NCBI GenBank assembly: GCA_964390065.1
Contig: CAYMGX010000105.1
Coordinates: forward strand, 1 to 14,064
Direction of reading: 5' to 3'
DNA length: 14,064 bases
Source: JAAZBG01 sp964390065
Lineage (GTDB): Bacteria; Fibrobacterota; Chitinivibrionia; Chitinivibrionales; Chitinispirillaceae
Both the position numbers and the translations under genes were made by a program. The notes beneath the pieces were generated by a model, which did not search any database, was not told the origin of the DNA, and worked only from the letters and a program-made list of their open reading frames with translations. This document shows positions 1 to 7,255 of the stretch, in pieces. Every line of letters starts with the position of its first letter. The stretch's first letter is position 1.

Positions 1-408
1 CCAGAATTCACACAATTGGTTTATTCTCCCCAACAATACACCCTCAACAAAGGGTCTGGGATCGGACTGGATATATCCGGAGTTATTGGATTAACTGGCG
101 ATCTTTTGGGAAGTGTCTCGCTAAGTTTTCCGGAAGAAACAGCGCTGAAAGCACTTACTGCGTTCATCGGTGTACCGATTACAACCCTGGATCATGATTC
201 AATGGATGCAGTTGGTGAACTGGTCAACATAATCGCAGGATATGCAAAGAAATTTATTGAAGACTACAGTACAGTAATTTCTTTACCGACAGTTATTAAA
301 GGGAAAGGATTGGAAGTCAAAGAGCCGGCAGATGTTTTTTCCTTTAGAATACCCTTCAAATCGGCTCTGGGTGATTTTGATTTGAGTGTCGGTTTAAAAA
401 AAGTTTAG
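1..408 (+). CDS. CheX-domain protein, 5' end cut by window edge
   Basis: The reading frame is open from the first base, so the true start lies outside the window; 135 residues are visible. The pattern fits the CheX/CheC phosphatase family: a 'GSVSLSFPEE' strand-turn, then 'MDAVGELVNIIAGYAKKF', where the E and N (visible residues 73 and 76) match the E-x2-N catalytic pair that dephosphorylates response-regulator receiver domains. A 'SLPTVIKGKG' strand follows, and the protein ends soon after, as family members do. Known family role: cytoplasmic phosphatase acting on CheY-P or similar regulators. No chemotaxis gene is visible in the window, so the partner is unknown. The TTG at 16 is only an internal codon. 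Confidence in the family is good. Whether it stands alone or is the C-terminal domain of a larger protein cannot be told. Confidence 0.8.
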   Translation, partial: PEFTQLVYSPQQYTLNKGSGIGLDISGVIGLTGDLLGSVSLSFPEETALKALTAFIGVPITTLDHDSMDAVGELVNIIAGYAKKFIEDYSTVISLPTVIKGKGLEVKEPADVFSFRIPFKSALGDFDLSVGLKKV

Positions 409-410
409 TT

Positions 411-657
411 TCATAATTCCGGGAGTGCTGTCATGTAAAAGATATCAGTAGCGACAAGCGGCACCCCGAACCGTACAATAGAATACCTTACTATAAAGGG
501 TGTCGATTTCTTCCGCTGGAGACACCAGAGCACAAGTGTCACTCTCCTAAAACTGTAAATAATGGTACTGTTTGACGAATGTTGGTGCATTTAATGGGGA
601 CATTGGTGATATTATTAATGGAATGATGGTACCAATGGTGGTAATGATTATTAACAT
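411..657 (-). pseudogene. Decayed EamA/DMT transporter gene fragment
   Basis: On the minus strand this stretch is a degraded relative of the intact EamA gene at 6344-7255. Plus-strand 421-540 aligns without gaps to about 6503-6622, roughly three quarters identical by eye; 'CTGTCATGTAAAA' and 'ACAATAGAAT' are exact. Translation gives VLWCLQRKKSTPF and DIFYMTAL, against VLWYPQREKSTPL and DIFYMTAL in the intact protein (residues about 214-250). At 543-600 the match jumps to residues about 101-125: TVPLFTVLG against TAPLFTVLG. Around 622-650 it resembles the DNA for residues 86-96. About 88 codons are therefore missing, with the join at a short repeat (GTGACACTT in one place, AACGCTTGT in the other), and a one-base loss beside the join shifts the frame. 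A stop at 411-413 replaces the last ~50 residues, and the first ~85 residues are gone. Not functional. Confidence 0.75.
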
Positions 658-660
658 CAT

Positions 661-684
661 AGGGACAGGTCGCGACCTGTCCCT
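661..684. repeat. REP-like palindrome, copy 1 (perfect, 24 bp)
   Basis: A perfect 12+12 bp inverted repeat with no loop, centred between 672 and 673. Its core is GACAGGTCGCGACCTGTC, flanked by AGG and CCT. It is related to copies at 2946-2969 and 6145-6184. There is no run of T after it, so it is not a standard terminator. Intergenic position, shared core and multiple copies suggest a dispersed REP-type element. No REP-associated transposase is visible here. Confidence 0.8.
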
Positions 685-772
685 GCCACAATGTGCATCG
701 TTGAAACGTAAACCATCATCGTTCCACACATTGAAACCGGTTTAAATGGCCATATATGACAAAATTTTCCGA

Positions 773-778
773 TATAAT
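773..778 (+). promoter_or_regulatory. Candidate -10 box for the two-component operon
   Basis: TATAAT at 773-778, 34 bases before the response-regulator start, is a perfect -10 consensus. No good -35 hexamer lies 16-18 bases upstream, so it may be activator-dependent or coincidental in AT-rich DNA. Low confidence. Confidence 0.3.
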
Positions 779-812
779 AATGATCTCTAACCATTAGCAA
801 CCGATACTACCT

Positions 813-1496
813 ATGAAAATTCTTATCGTTGAAGATAACCTTAAACTGCTTGAAACAATCGCAGATGCGCTCTCGGCAGAGCAGTTTCTGTGTGTCACGT
901 CGGGGACATTTGATGATGCCAACGAAAAACTATGTATATACACCTATGACGTACTGATTGTGGATATAAATCTGCCGGGCGGTTCTGGTCTTGACCTGAT
1001 AAGAATCATTAAGAAGCAGAATCCATCAACCGGCATTATTGTCATCTCTGCCCGCAACTCCCTGGATGATAAAATCGAGGGACTTGATCTCGGGGCTGAT
1101 GATTACATAACAAAACCGTTTGCTATGGCTGAACTTATTGCGAGAGTAAAATCTCTTCTGCGAAGACGCAGCTTTCTTGGCAGTGACACGGTGACATTTG
1201 GGGATATTACGATAAATACCACTGCCCGGGAGGTATCTGTCAATAATGTCAGGATTGATTTGACGAAAAGTGAATACGATATTCTGCTCTTCTTTTTTTC
1301 AAATCCATCAAGAGTTCTGACAAAGGAGAGTATTGCCGAACATATCTGGGGAGATAATATGGATCTCGCTGATTCATTTGATTTCATCTATTCTCATATC
1401 AAAAACCTGCGGAAAAAAATAACGTCACATGGCGGTAACGATATCATTAGCGCGGTGTACGGTATCGGATACAAACTCGAAATAACTGACAAATGA
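813..1496 (+). CDS. OmpR/PhoB-family response regulator
   Basis: A 227-residue DNA-binding response regulator of usual length. The receiver domain (about 1-115) shows the acidic pair E7-D8, the phospho-acceptor D51 in 'VDINLPGGSG', the switch residue S79 in 'VISAR' and the conserved K101 in 'YITKPF'. The winged-helix OmpR/PhoB output domain (about 125-225) includes 'LTKSEYDILLFF', 'RVLTKESIAEHIW' and the C-terminal hairpin 'AVYGIGYKL'. Expected role: phosphorylated by the kinase encoded next, it binds promoter DNA as a dimer. Its stop overlaps the kinase start by four bases (ATGA, 1493-1496), so the two are probably translationally coupled. The ATG at 813 lacks a strong Shine-Dalgarno sequence, but the protein begins exactly where the receiver fold should. 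The target genes and the signal cannot be read from the sequence. Confidence 0.93.
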   Translation: MKILIVEDNLKLLETIADALSAEQFLCVTSGTFDDANEKLCIYTYDVLIVDINLPGGSGLDLIRIIKKQNPSTGIIVISARNSLDDKIEGLDLGADDYITKPFAMAELIARVKSLLRRRSFLGSDTVTFGDITINTTAREVSVNNVRIDLTKSEYDILLFFFSNPSRVLTKESIAEHIWGDNMDLADSFDFIYSHIKNLRKKITSHGGNDIISAVYGIGYKLEITDK

Positions 1497-2749
1497 AATT
1501 AATAAAGAAAACATATCTGTACACCGCTATCTGGCTTCTACCGGTAATGATTATCGGCAGTATTTTCTGTTTTTTCATGATTGAGTATATCTCTTACGAA
1601 GAGACTGATGAGTTTCTGACGTACGAAATGGATCGTATCAGGGCATTTCATGACCAGTCCAATGAATTGCCTGAATTGTATACAGTGGCAAATATTATCC
1701 CGGGTAATCGTTACGAAAAACCATTGTTCAGAGACACTATGATGCTTGAACCGGGTGATAATGAGATGATACCCTACCGGGAACTGCATTTTTCATTGAT
1801 GCACAAGGGGATGCCCTACGGTATTGTACTTCGTCAATTACTTCCGGGGCGTGACGATATCGCGCAGGGAACATTCTTTATTGTTATTGGGCTGATGCTT
1901 CTCATTGTCCTGATAAATCTTGTCATTATCAACTTTATTACCGGTAAAATCTGGAAACCATTTTATGGAACACTTGATAAACTTATCAAGTTTAAAATTG
2001 ACAATCCGTTACCAGCTTTTCCAAATACATCCATTGATGAATTCAATGCTCTTAATAGAACTCTTCATCTTCTGCTTAAAAAGATTTCTGACGATTACCG
2101 TAATAATAAGGAGTTTAACGAAAATGCATCACATGAATTGCAAACACATCTGGCAGTTATCCGGGCCAATACCGAAAAGTTATTAAATGTCGGATCGGAT
2201 GGTGAACGTTCAGCCATTGACGATCTGAAAAAAATCTATCATGCATCCACACATCTTTCAAAGGTACAGAAATCACTGCTTCTGCTCAGTAAAATCAATA
2301 ACCGGGAGTTTAAAAACAATGTGAAGGTGAATCTTGACAAAGTAATTGCTCTTTCGCTGGAAACATTTTCTGAAGCTGCCCAGATACGTGGCATAACAAT
2401 AGTGCGACAGACTGAGCTGGTTATCATCGACATGGATAGTGGCCTTGCTGAAATTATGATTAATAATCTCATTAAAAATGCAGTAAAATACAATGTTGAA
2501 AATGGATATATTTCCATTTCACTGAATTCAAAAAAGCTTGAAATAAAAAACAGCGGACGCCCGCATAGTGGTAATCCGGATAGACTTCTTGAACGTTTTG
2601 CACGTGGTGACGATGGAAATCTTGGAATCGGGCTGGCAATCGTTAAACAGATCTGTGAGGTATGCCATTTCTCGCTATCATATTCAATATCAGATGATTG
2701 TAATCATATTTTAACCGTCTGCTTTCAATCTTCAGGTAATACTTACTGA
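1493..2749 (+). CDS. Membrane sensor histidine kinase
   Basis: A 418-residue kinase partnered with the upstream regulator. The first membrane segment spans about residues 9-31. A roughly 95-residue extracytoplasmic sensor region with no recognised fold follows, then a second membrane segment at about 127-150. The cytoplasmic linker 'KIWKPFYGTL' resembles HAMP-less linkers of FCB-group kinases. The H-box is 'ASHELQTHLAVI' with H214 as phosphorylation site; the usual proline of HE-L-x-TP-L is a histidine here. The N-box is 'MINNLIKNAVKY' (about 322-333), a G1-like 'KNSG' lies at 352-355, the F-box is 'LLERFARGD' and the G2 box is 'LGIGLAIVKQI' (377-387), so the ATP-binding domain looks intact. 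It likely autophosphorylates and passes phosphate to D51 of the regulator. The altered G1 aspartate and H-box proline are unusual, but everything else indicates an active kinase. Confidence 0.9.
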   Translation: MKLIKKTYLYTAIWLLPVMIIGSIFCFFMIEYISYEETDEFLTYEMDRIRAFHDQSNELPELYTVANIIPGNRYEKPLFRDTMMLEPGDNEMIPYRELHFSLMHKGMPYGIVLRQLLPGRDDIAQGTFFIVIGLMLLIVLINLVIINFITGKIWKPFYGTLDKLIKFKIDNPLPAFPNTSIDEFNALNRTLHLLLKKISDDYRNNKEFNENASHELQTHLAVIRANTEKLLNVGSDGERSAIDDLKKIYHASTHLSKVQKSLLLLSKINNREFKNNVKVNLDKVIALSLETFSEAAQIRGITIVRQTELVIIDMDSGLAEIMINNLIKNAVKYNVENGYISISLNSKKLEIKNSGRPHSGNPDRLLERFARGDDGNLGIGLAIVKQICEVCHFSLSYSISDDCNHILTVCFQSSGNTY

Positions 2750-2803
2750 GATGATGTAACGTATCTATTTAATTTAAATCCTTGATTTTCAACTTTTAGG
2801 GGA

Positions 2804-2825
2804 TTCTCCAGAATTTCTCCAGAAT
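2804..2825. repeat. 11-bp direct repeat, two copies
   Basis: TTCTCCAGAAT occurs twice, head to tail, at 2804-2814 and 2815-2825. It lies in the AT-rich gap (2750-2996) after the histidine kinase. It could be a tandem binding site for a regulator or chance slippage; nothing else supports a function. Confidence 0.4.
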
Positions 2826-2945
2826 TGATGGTTATATTAAATATGTTACTCAGTATTTCGTACTATTGCAGCTATTATCATCGTTGAAAATGTATTTTTT
2901 AAGGTGATTTAATTAAGTACGTCACCTGCATTTTAAACGTTTTAA

Positions 2946-2969
2946 AGAGACTGGTCGCGACCTGTCCCT
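2946..2969. repeat. REP-like palindrome, copy 2 (imperfect, 24 bp)
   Basis: This has the same GGTCGCGACC core and the same right arm as copy 1 (CGACCTGTCCCT). Two positions in the left arm no longer pair: T2952 (A in copy 1) and A2948 (G in copy 1). It lies 27 bases before the start of the DUF3616-like gene. ACATTG follows at 2977-2982, as it does at the edge of copy 3. Confidence 0.75.
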
Positions 2970-2996
2970 ACTTTACACATTGAATGGAATACTTTT

Positions 2997-4058
2997 ATGA
3001 AACGATTAATGCTTTTGTTATCAGGTTCCGGAATACTGCTTGCGCTTATGGTGCTATTTCCCGGAAACAGGTTCATAAGCTTATCTGGTAGTGCTGATGC
3101 AAAAGATGCTGTAAGCACCGGTAGCGAACTTTTGAAATCTGTTTCGCACGTAAGCATACCGGCAGATATTAGAAATATCATAACCAGTCCGGGTATTGTG
3201 TCGACACCGATTGAAGCATCCGGGATTACCTATGTTGAAACTATGAAATCTTTTTTACTTGTAAGTGATGATACCGAAGATAAACGACCCGATATTTTTG
3301 TGATGGATACAACAGGGCGGATAACTGCCAGGCAGACAATAAAGGGTATTGACAAAATTAATGATATGGAATCTGTATTCCATGCAGGATCGGATATTTT
3401 TTATACGCTTACATCACAAAGCTACAATAAAAACGGTAAACAGCCGTTGTCAAGAACGTTATTTGTCCGTTTTAATAACAAGGGCAGTTCTTTTGAACAA
3501 ACAGGAAGTATCAGTCTTGTTACGATGCTTCTTGAAGCAGCTTCCACTTCGAAAAAAGATAAATGGGCCCAATTTATTTTCAGGAGCAGTAACGATCGAT
3601 CTATTGACATTGAGGGTATGGCCATATACAACGATACACTGCTGCTTGGTTTCAAAGATCCAAAGCTTGATAACCGTGCTGTAATTCTTGCGGTGGCGAA
3701 TTTTAACACAATGTTCAGCAGCGGAAAAATTGCTTCAAATCAGGTATCTGTATGGCGTACGCTGCCACTATTCGATAAGTCAAGCAGCACATTCTGCGGT
3801 ATTTCAGATCTTGCTGTTCATGGTGATCAGATCTACGGAGTATCAACCGGAGTATCATCAAAAAGCGGGATTGATGAAGACATCGGTTTATTCTGGAAAT
3901 ATTCCCCATCAACGGATTCACTTGTAATCATACGGAATTTTAAGGGGCTGAAACCTGAAGGTATCACGGTTTATGGTAATCCATTGCACTACTGTATTGT
4001 ATTTGATAATGGAACAAAACGCCCATCACAATTTCTGAGAGGAAAGGTTGTTCTCTGA
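2997..4058 (+). CDS. Exported DUF3616-like protein
   Basis: A 353-residue protein starting with a basic-hydrophobic stretch (residues 1-22, 'MKRLMLLLSG' onward), which reads as a signal peptide or signal anchor. The rest is rich in short beta strands, propeller-like: 'SFLLVSDDTEDKRPDIFVMD' (about 85-104), 'DIEGMAIYNDTLLLGFKDP' (204-222) followed by a hydrophobic strand, 'GISDLAVHGDQIYGVS' (268-283) and 'LKPEGITVY' (318-326). The ieGlAi...LllGfr.P pattern and the late pEGit motif are what I remember of DUF3616 and related phytase-like or SdiA-regulated propellers; function is unknown. Its stop overlaps the next gene's ATG by one base (TGATG at 4056-4060), which implies coupling with the lamin-tail lipoprotein. 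No strong ribosome site precedes the ATG. The family call is moderately sure; export is likely. Confidence 0.6.
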   Translation: MKRLMLLLSGSGILLALMVLFPGNRFISLSGSADAKDAVSTGSELLKSVSHVSIPADIRNIITSPGIVSTPIEASGITYVETMKSFLLVSDDTEDKRPDIFVMDTTGRITARQTIKGIDKINDMESVFHAGSDIFYTLTSQSYNKNGKQPLSRTLFVRFNNKGSSFEQTGSISLVTMLLEAASTSKKDKWAQFIFRSSNDRSIDIEGMAIYNDTLLLGFKDPKLDNRAVILAVANFNTMFSSGKIASNQVSVWRTLPLFDKSSSTFCGISDLAVHGDQIYGVSTGVSSKSGIDEDIGLFWKYSPSTDSLVIIRNFKGLKPEGITVYGNPLHYCIVFDNGTKRPSQFLRGKVVL

Positions 4059-6127
4059 TGTTTAAACGTAACTACTTCGGTTTTAAGAAACCAGTTTGCT
4101 TAATTGTCTCATCGTTAATCACCATTATGTCCATAGGATGTACTAATGACCCGGTGACAGGGAATAATGATGTCAATCAGGATTTGCGTTCATTAATTTT
4201 AACAGAGATTCACTATCATCCGCTTGAACACGAGAGTATCATAGATGATAGCCTTGAGTTTCTGGAAATTAAGAATACCGGAACAGTATCACTGGATCTT
4301 TCCACCCTTTATTTCAGCCAGGGTATTGATTTCTCTTTTCCATCCGGTAGTACGCTTGCACCCAATGATTTTTTTGTTATTGCTTCAAATAAAAACGCAT
4401 TTGCCGTACGATATGGGTTTGAACCGGATGACGAATATTTGGGTCAGCTTAAAAACAGCGGAGAAGAAATTGAGCTTAAAGACAGAGCTTCATCGGCGAT
4501 TATTTTTTCTATCGCTTATTCAGACTCAGGTTCATGGCCCGGTTCTGCTGACGGTGATGGGTATTCCCTTGTCCCGAAAAATCCACAAACAAAGACAACT
4601 GACGCCAGTTCTGAAGCGTGGCGTGCATCAACAAAACTGCATGGCTCACCAGGTGCCGATGATGTACTTAAAGCTGTTGATTCGACGCTGTTCAACCTGA
4701 GAATTACAGAGATTCATTATCATCCCAATCACGCTGACACTGCTATTCAGGACAGCCTTGAATTTATAGAACTGAAAAATGTGGGCACAATGGAACTCGA
4801 TTTGAGTGGTGTCGCTATTGACAGTGCGATAGAGTATAAATTTGATGCTGGTGTTAAACTTGCTCCCGGAAATTTCGTCGTACTTGCGTCAAGCACAGAA
4901 TGGTTTAAAAAACAGTATGGCTTTGATGCATTCGACGACTACAAAGGGCAGTTGAAAAACAGTACAGAAACTATCGTAATTAAAGATAAAAAAGCAGATG
5001 TGACACTTTTGTCAATCACCTACGCTGACGGCAACCCCTGGCCGAAAGAACCCGATGGTGAAGGACCATCCCTTGTACCGATGCATGCAAATCCTGCTGC
5101 TGATGAACAGAACTCACCGGCCGCGTGGCGTGCTTCGTTTAATGACAACGGATCTCCAGGCAGGGATGATCCGGAAGCGATACTTATTAATGAAATACTT
5201 CCACACACCGATCCTCCGCAACTTGATGCAATCGAACTCTATAATCCGGGTACGGCAGATGTGGATCTCGGAGGATGGTTTCTTTCTGATGATATCAGTA
5301 TTCCTGCTAAATACACAATACCAGAGGGAACAATTATTAAAGCCGGAGGATACAAGGTATTTACAGAAAACGATTTCAATGAGAATTCAAACGGCATAGC
5401 ATTTAAATTAAGTGAAAACGGCGAGGAGGTAATTCTCTCTGCAGATACGACTGGAAATGCCGGTTATAGTCATGTTGTTAAGTTCGGAGCGCTTGAACTC
5501 GGAGTATCGTATGGTCGCTATATTGTTCCGTCAACGGGTAATGAACTGTTTGCTCCACTTGCCAATGTAACACTTGACAGTAAAAATTCAGATCCGCTCG
5601 TTGGATCACTGGTAATAAGTGAAATACTGTTCAAGTCTGCCGATGAGGATGTATCATTTATTGAAGTAACAAATGCCGGTAATCAGGAAGTCACTCTCTA
5701 CGATTCGAAATACCCGGACAATACATGGCGTGTTCAGATTGACACAATGTTTGTTCAGCTTCCAAAAGAGAAATCTATCAAGGCAGGTGAATCAATTATT
5801 CTTTTGTCGGGTTCTCTGTCTGTCGAAGAATTCAGAGACAAATATCCGGCATCTGCAGATGTACAGATTTTTTCTGCAAATACAGCAGCTTTTTCTTCGG
5901 ATCGCTCACTTAAGGTCGAACTTGAAAAGCCAATGGAACTTGACAAAGATGCTGTTTCAGATAAAGTGGAGTACATGGAATATGACAAAGTTTCATATAA
6001 AAATGAATCTCCATGGCCGGCGTTAACAGGTAGCAATAGTCGGGTGTCGCTTACAAGAATTGCACATAATAAATTCGGCAATGATCCATCAAACTGGAAA
6101 TCAGCGGCACCATCACCCGGTAATTGA
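4058..6127 (+). CDS. Lipoprotein with four lamin-tail (LTD) domains
   Basis: A 689-residue protein. A basic N-terminus and hydrophobic core end in a lipobox, 'MSIGC', with C28 as the lipidation site, so it should be anchored in a membrane. Four successive units begin with the lamin-tail signature: 'LILTEIHYHP' (about 46-55), 'LRITEIHYHP' (214-223), 'ILINEILPHT' (375-384) and 'LVISEILFKS' (518-527). Each is followed by an 'FIELKN.G' or 'IELYNPG' strand, 'LDLS' or 'DLGGW', and a 'LAPGNFVVLAS'-type strand. Units 1 and 2 are close copies, 168 residues apart, and both end in 'AWRAS' followed by 'GSPG'. LTDs are immunoglobulin-like folds found in bacterial surface proteins, often with nucleases, phosphatases or CotH kinases; none is fused here. 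Translationally coupled to the preceding exported protein. Likely role: surface adhesion or scaffolding, inferred only. Confidence 0.85.
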   Translation: MFKRNYFGFKKPVCLIVSSLITIMSIGCTNDPVTGNNDVNQDLRSLILTEIHYHPLEHESIIDDSLEFLEIKNTGTVSLDLSTLYFSQGIDFSFPSGSTLAPNDFFVIASNKNAFAVRYGFEPDDEYLGQLKNSGEEIELKDRASSAIIFSIAYSDSGSWPGSADGDGYSLVPKNPQTKTTDASSEAWRASTKLHGSPGADDVLKAVDSTLFNLRITEIHYHPNHADTAIQDSLEFIELKNVGTMELDLSGVAIDSAIEYKFDAGVKLAPGNFVVLASSTEWFKKQYGFDAFDDYKGQLKNSTETIVIKDKKADVTLLSITYADGNPWPKEPDGEGPSLVPMHANPAADEQNSPAAWRASFNDNGSPGRDDPEAILINEILPHTDPPQLDAIELYNPGTADVDLGGWFLSDDISIPAKYTIPEGTIIKAGGYKVFTENDFNENSNGIAFKLSENGEEVILSADTTGNAGYSHVVKFGALELGVSYGRYIVPSTGNELFAPLANVTLDSKNSDPLVGSLVISEILFKSADEDVSFIEVTNAGNQEVTLYDSKYPDNTWRVQIDTMFVQLPKEKSIKAGESIILLSGSLSVEEFRDKYPASADVQIFSANTAAFSSDRSLKVELEKPMELDKDAVSDKVEYMEYDKVSYKNESPWPALTGSNSRVSLTRIAHNKFGNDPSNWKSAAPSPGN
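4193..5170 (+). repeat. Internal coding duplication (LTD units 1 and 2)
   Basis: Within the lipoprotein gene, codons about 46-202 and 214-370 encode recognisably duplicated sequence with a 504-base period. Shared blocks are ITEIHYHP, DSLEF(L/I)E(I/L)KN, YGF.....Y.GQLKNS, the pattern WP...DG.G.SLVP, and AWRAS...GSPG. Units 3 and 4 are much more diverged, so units 1 and 2 probably arose by a later tandem duplication. Confidence 0.75.
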
Positions 6128-6144
6128 ATGAACAAATCAATATG

Positions 6145-6184
6145 AATGTAGTAGTGACAGATCGCGATCTGTCACTACTACATT
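6145..6184. repeat. REP-like palindrome, copy 3 (perfect, 40 bp)
   Basis: A perfect 20+20 bp inverted repeat centred between 6164 and 6165, with core GACAGATCGCGATCTGTC and arms extending out to AATGTAGTAGT and its complement. Against copies 1 and 2 the core differs at two positions, and both changes are matched on the opposite arm, so pairing is kept. It starts 17 bases after the lamin-tail gene's stop. A hairpin there could affect mRNA ends, but it lacks a U-tract. Confidence 0.85.
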
Positions 6185-6297
6185 GGATACCGTTTAATAA
6201 TACAATGGCAGCGTCGCTACGTCGCCTCAACTTCACTCGGCAATCTGTTCTTATTGTGAAGCTTCGGAAGTAAAATGATTGTTTGTTTCATATTCCT

Positions 6298-6333
6298 ATC
6301 ATGTAAATCATGCCAATCATATAAATCAAGGTT
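6298..6333. repeat. Degenerate 9-bp tandem repeat
   Basis: Four consecutive 9-mers share the ATCA(T/A) start: ATCATGTAA, ATCATGCCA, ATCATATAA and ATCAAGGTT, followed by CAGACAA. They lie just beyond the 3' end of the EamA gene. The rest of the 6128-6343 gap holds palindrome copy 3 and a small GC-richer patch near 6208-6230, with nothing else recognised. Confidence 0.5.
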
Positions 6334-6343
6334 CAGACAATCT

Positions 6344-7255
6344 TCACACCATAAGGCAAATCAACCCGGCAATAATACCGCAAAAGGGTAGAAGCCGCTT
6401 ACGGAAGTTGCCTTCATGGAAAATAAGAAATCCACCGATAAACGAAATGAGAACATTGGTTCTCCGGATTGATGACACCACGGCAAGCTTTGCATCAGGA
6501 TCCGAAAGCGCTGTCATGTAAAATATGTCGGCAGCAACAAGCAGTACCCCGACCATCACAATAGAATGTCTGAATATCAGAGGTGTCGATTTTTCCCGTT
6601 GAGGATACCATAGTACAAGCGTTATAATGCCGTAGATTACTGACAAATAAAAAAGAAACCAGCAAAGTACGAATAGTGGCGGTAACCCTTTGGTCTGAAG
6701 CAGATACTTGTCAAATCCGGCGCTTATTGCACCGGTTACTGCAGCAAGAATCATAAAAATAATCCAGATCACCGGGGCCTTCTTTCTGGTATCACCCTTT
6801 GATTTCTGCGAGTAGATCAGATAGGAGGTCAGGATCAGTACGATTCCTGCCCATTGCACCATTGCAGGACGTTCTCCGAAAAGTGTCACTGCACCCAATA
6901 CGGTAAATAATGGAGCTGTGGCACGAAGTGGCGTGGCGATCGAGATCGGCAGGTGTTTTAACCCGAAATAGGAGAGCATCCATGATGTACCGACTATGAG
7001 TGATTTACAAAAGATCAGCAGATGCATCAAAATTGTCTGAGGAGCAATATATACATGCCACGATTGCGCAAGCTCCCGGTTAATCCACGAGAGCACAATT
7101 AACGGCATCGTGCAAACAACGCCTGTTGCCGTCGTGAGAAAAAGCACTGGAATTACTGCATTGCGGTTTACCGCATGCTTTTTGCTGACATCATAAATAC
7201 CAAGAAAAACTGCTGAACAACAACTTAACAGAAGCCACATGCTGATTTGAATCAT
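6344..7255 (-). CDS. EamA/DMT-family transporter
   Basis: A 303-residue, very hydrophobic inner-membrane protein, the normal length for a two-domain EamA (drug/metabolite transporter) carrier. About ten hydrophobic segments form two similar halves. The first half ends with the typical 'LRATAPLFTVLGAVTLFGER' stretch (109-128) followed by 'WAGIVLILTSYLIY'. The charged linker 'KSKGDTRKKA' (151-160) leads to the second half, which ends in 'FLIFHEGNFRKRLLPFCGIIAGL'. The substrate cannot be predicted; family members export amino acids, nucleosides or other small metabolites. The start overlaps the DJ-1 gene's stop by four bases (ATGA at 7252-7255), so it is the last gene of that operon and probably coupled to it. 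A broken relative survives at 411-657. Confidence 0.9.
   Translation of the reverse strand: MIQISMWLLLSCCSAVFLGIYDVSKKHAVNRNAVIPVLFLTTATGVVCTMPLIVLSWINRELAQSWHVYIAPQTILMHLLIFCKSLIVGTSWMLSYFGLKHLPISIATPLRATAPLFTVLGAVTLFGERPAMVQWAGIVLILTSYLIYSQKSKGDTRKKAPVIWIIFMILAAVTGAISAGFDKYLLQTKGLPPLFVLCWFLFYLSVIYGIITLVLWYPQREKSTPLIFRHSIVMVGVLLVAADIFYMTALSDPDAKLAVVSSIRRTNVLISFIGGFLIFHEGNFRKRLLPFCGIIAGLICLMV

Larger units (their letters stand above)
409..812. other. Gene-poor interval holding gene fossil and palindrome
   Basis: This 404-base gap has no believable intact gene. Its left two thirds is the EamA fossil (411-657). A 24-bp palindrome sits at 661-684, immediately beyond the fossil's 5' broken end. 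The remaining 685-812 is AT-rich and probably carries the promoter for the response regulator. A 60-codon minus-strand frame at 547-729 exists, but it is only the shadow of the fossil in a shifted frame. Confidence 0.7.

Noticed and set aside
661..684. Palindrome copy 1 as an ordinary terminator of the CheX gene
   Set aside because: There is no U-tract or hairpin loop, it is 250 bases past the stop, and the same core recurs elsewhere upstream of genes.
547..729. 60-codon minus-strand frame in the first gap
   Set aside because: It overlaps the EamA fossil in a shifted frame and runs through palindrome copy 1. It has no ribosome site or recognisable product.
2902..2927. Inverted repeat AGGTGA ... 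TCACCT as a terminator for the histidine kinase
   Set aside because: Only six paired bases around a 14-base loop, and no T-run directly after. It is also more than 150 bases past the stop codon.
6279..6521. 80-codon plus-strand frame beginning in the 9-bp repeats
   Set aside because: Its start translates the tandem repeat (NHxNH pattern), and the rest is antisense to the EamA coding sequence.
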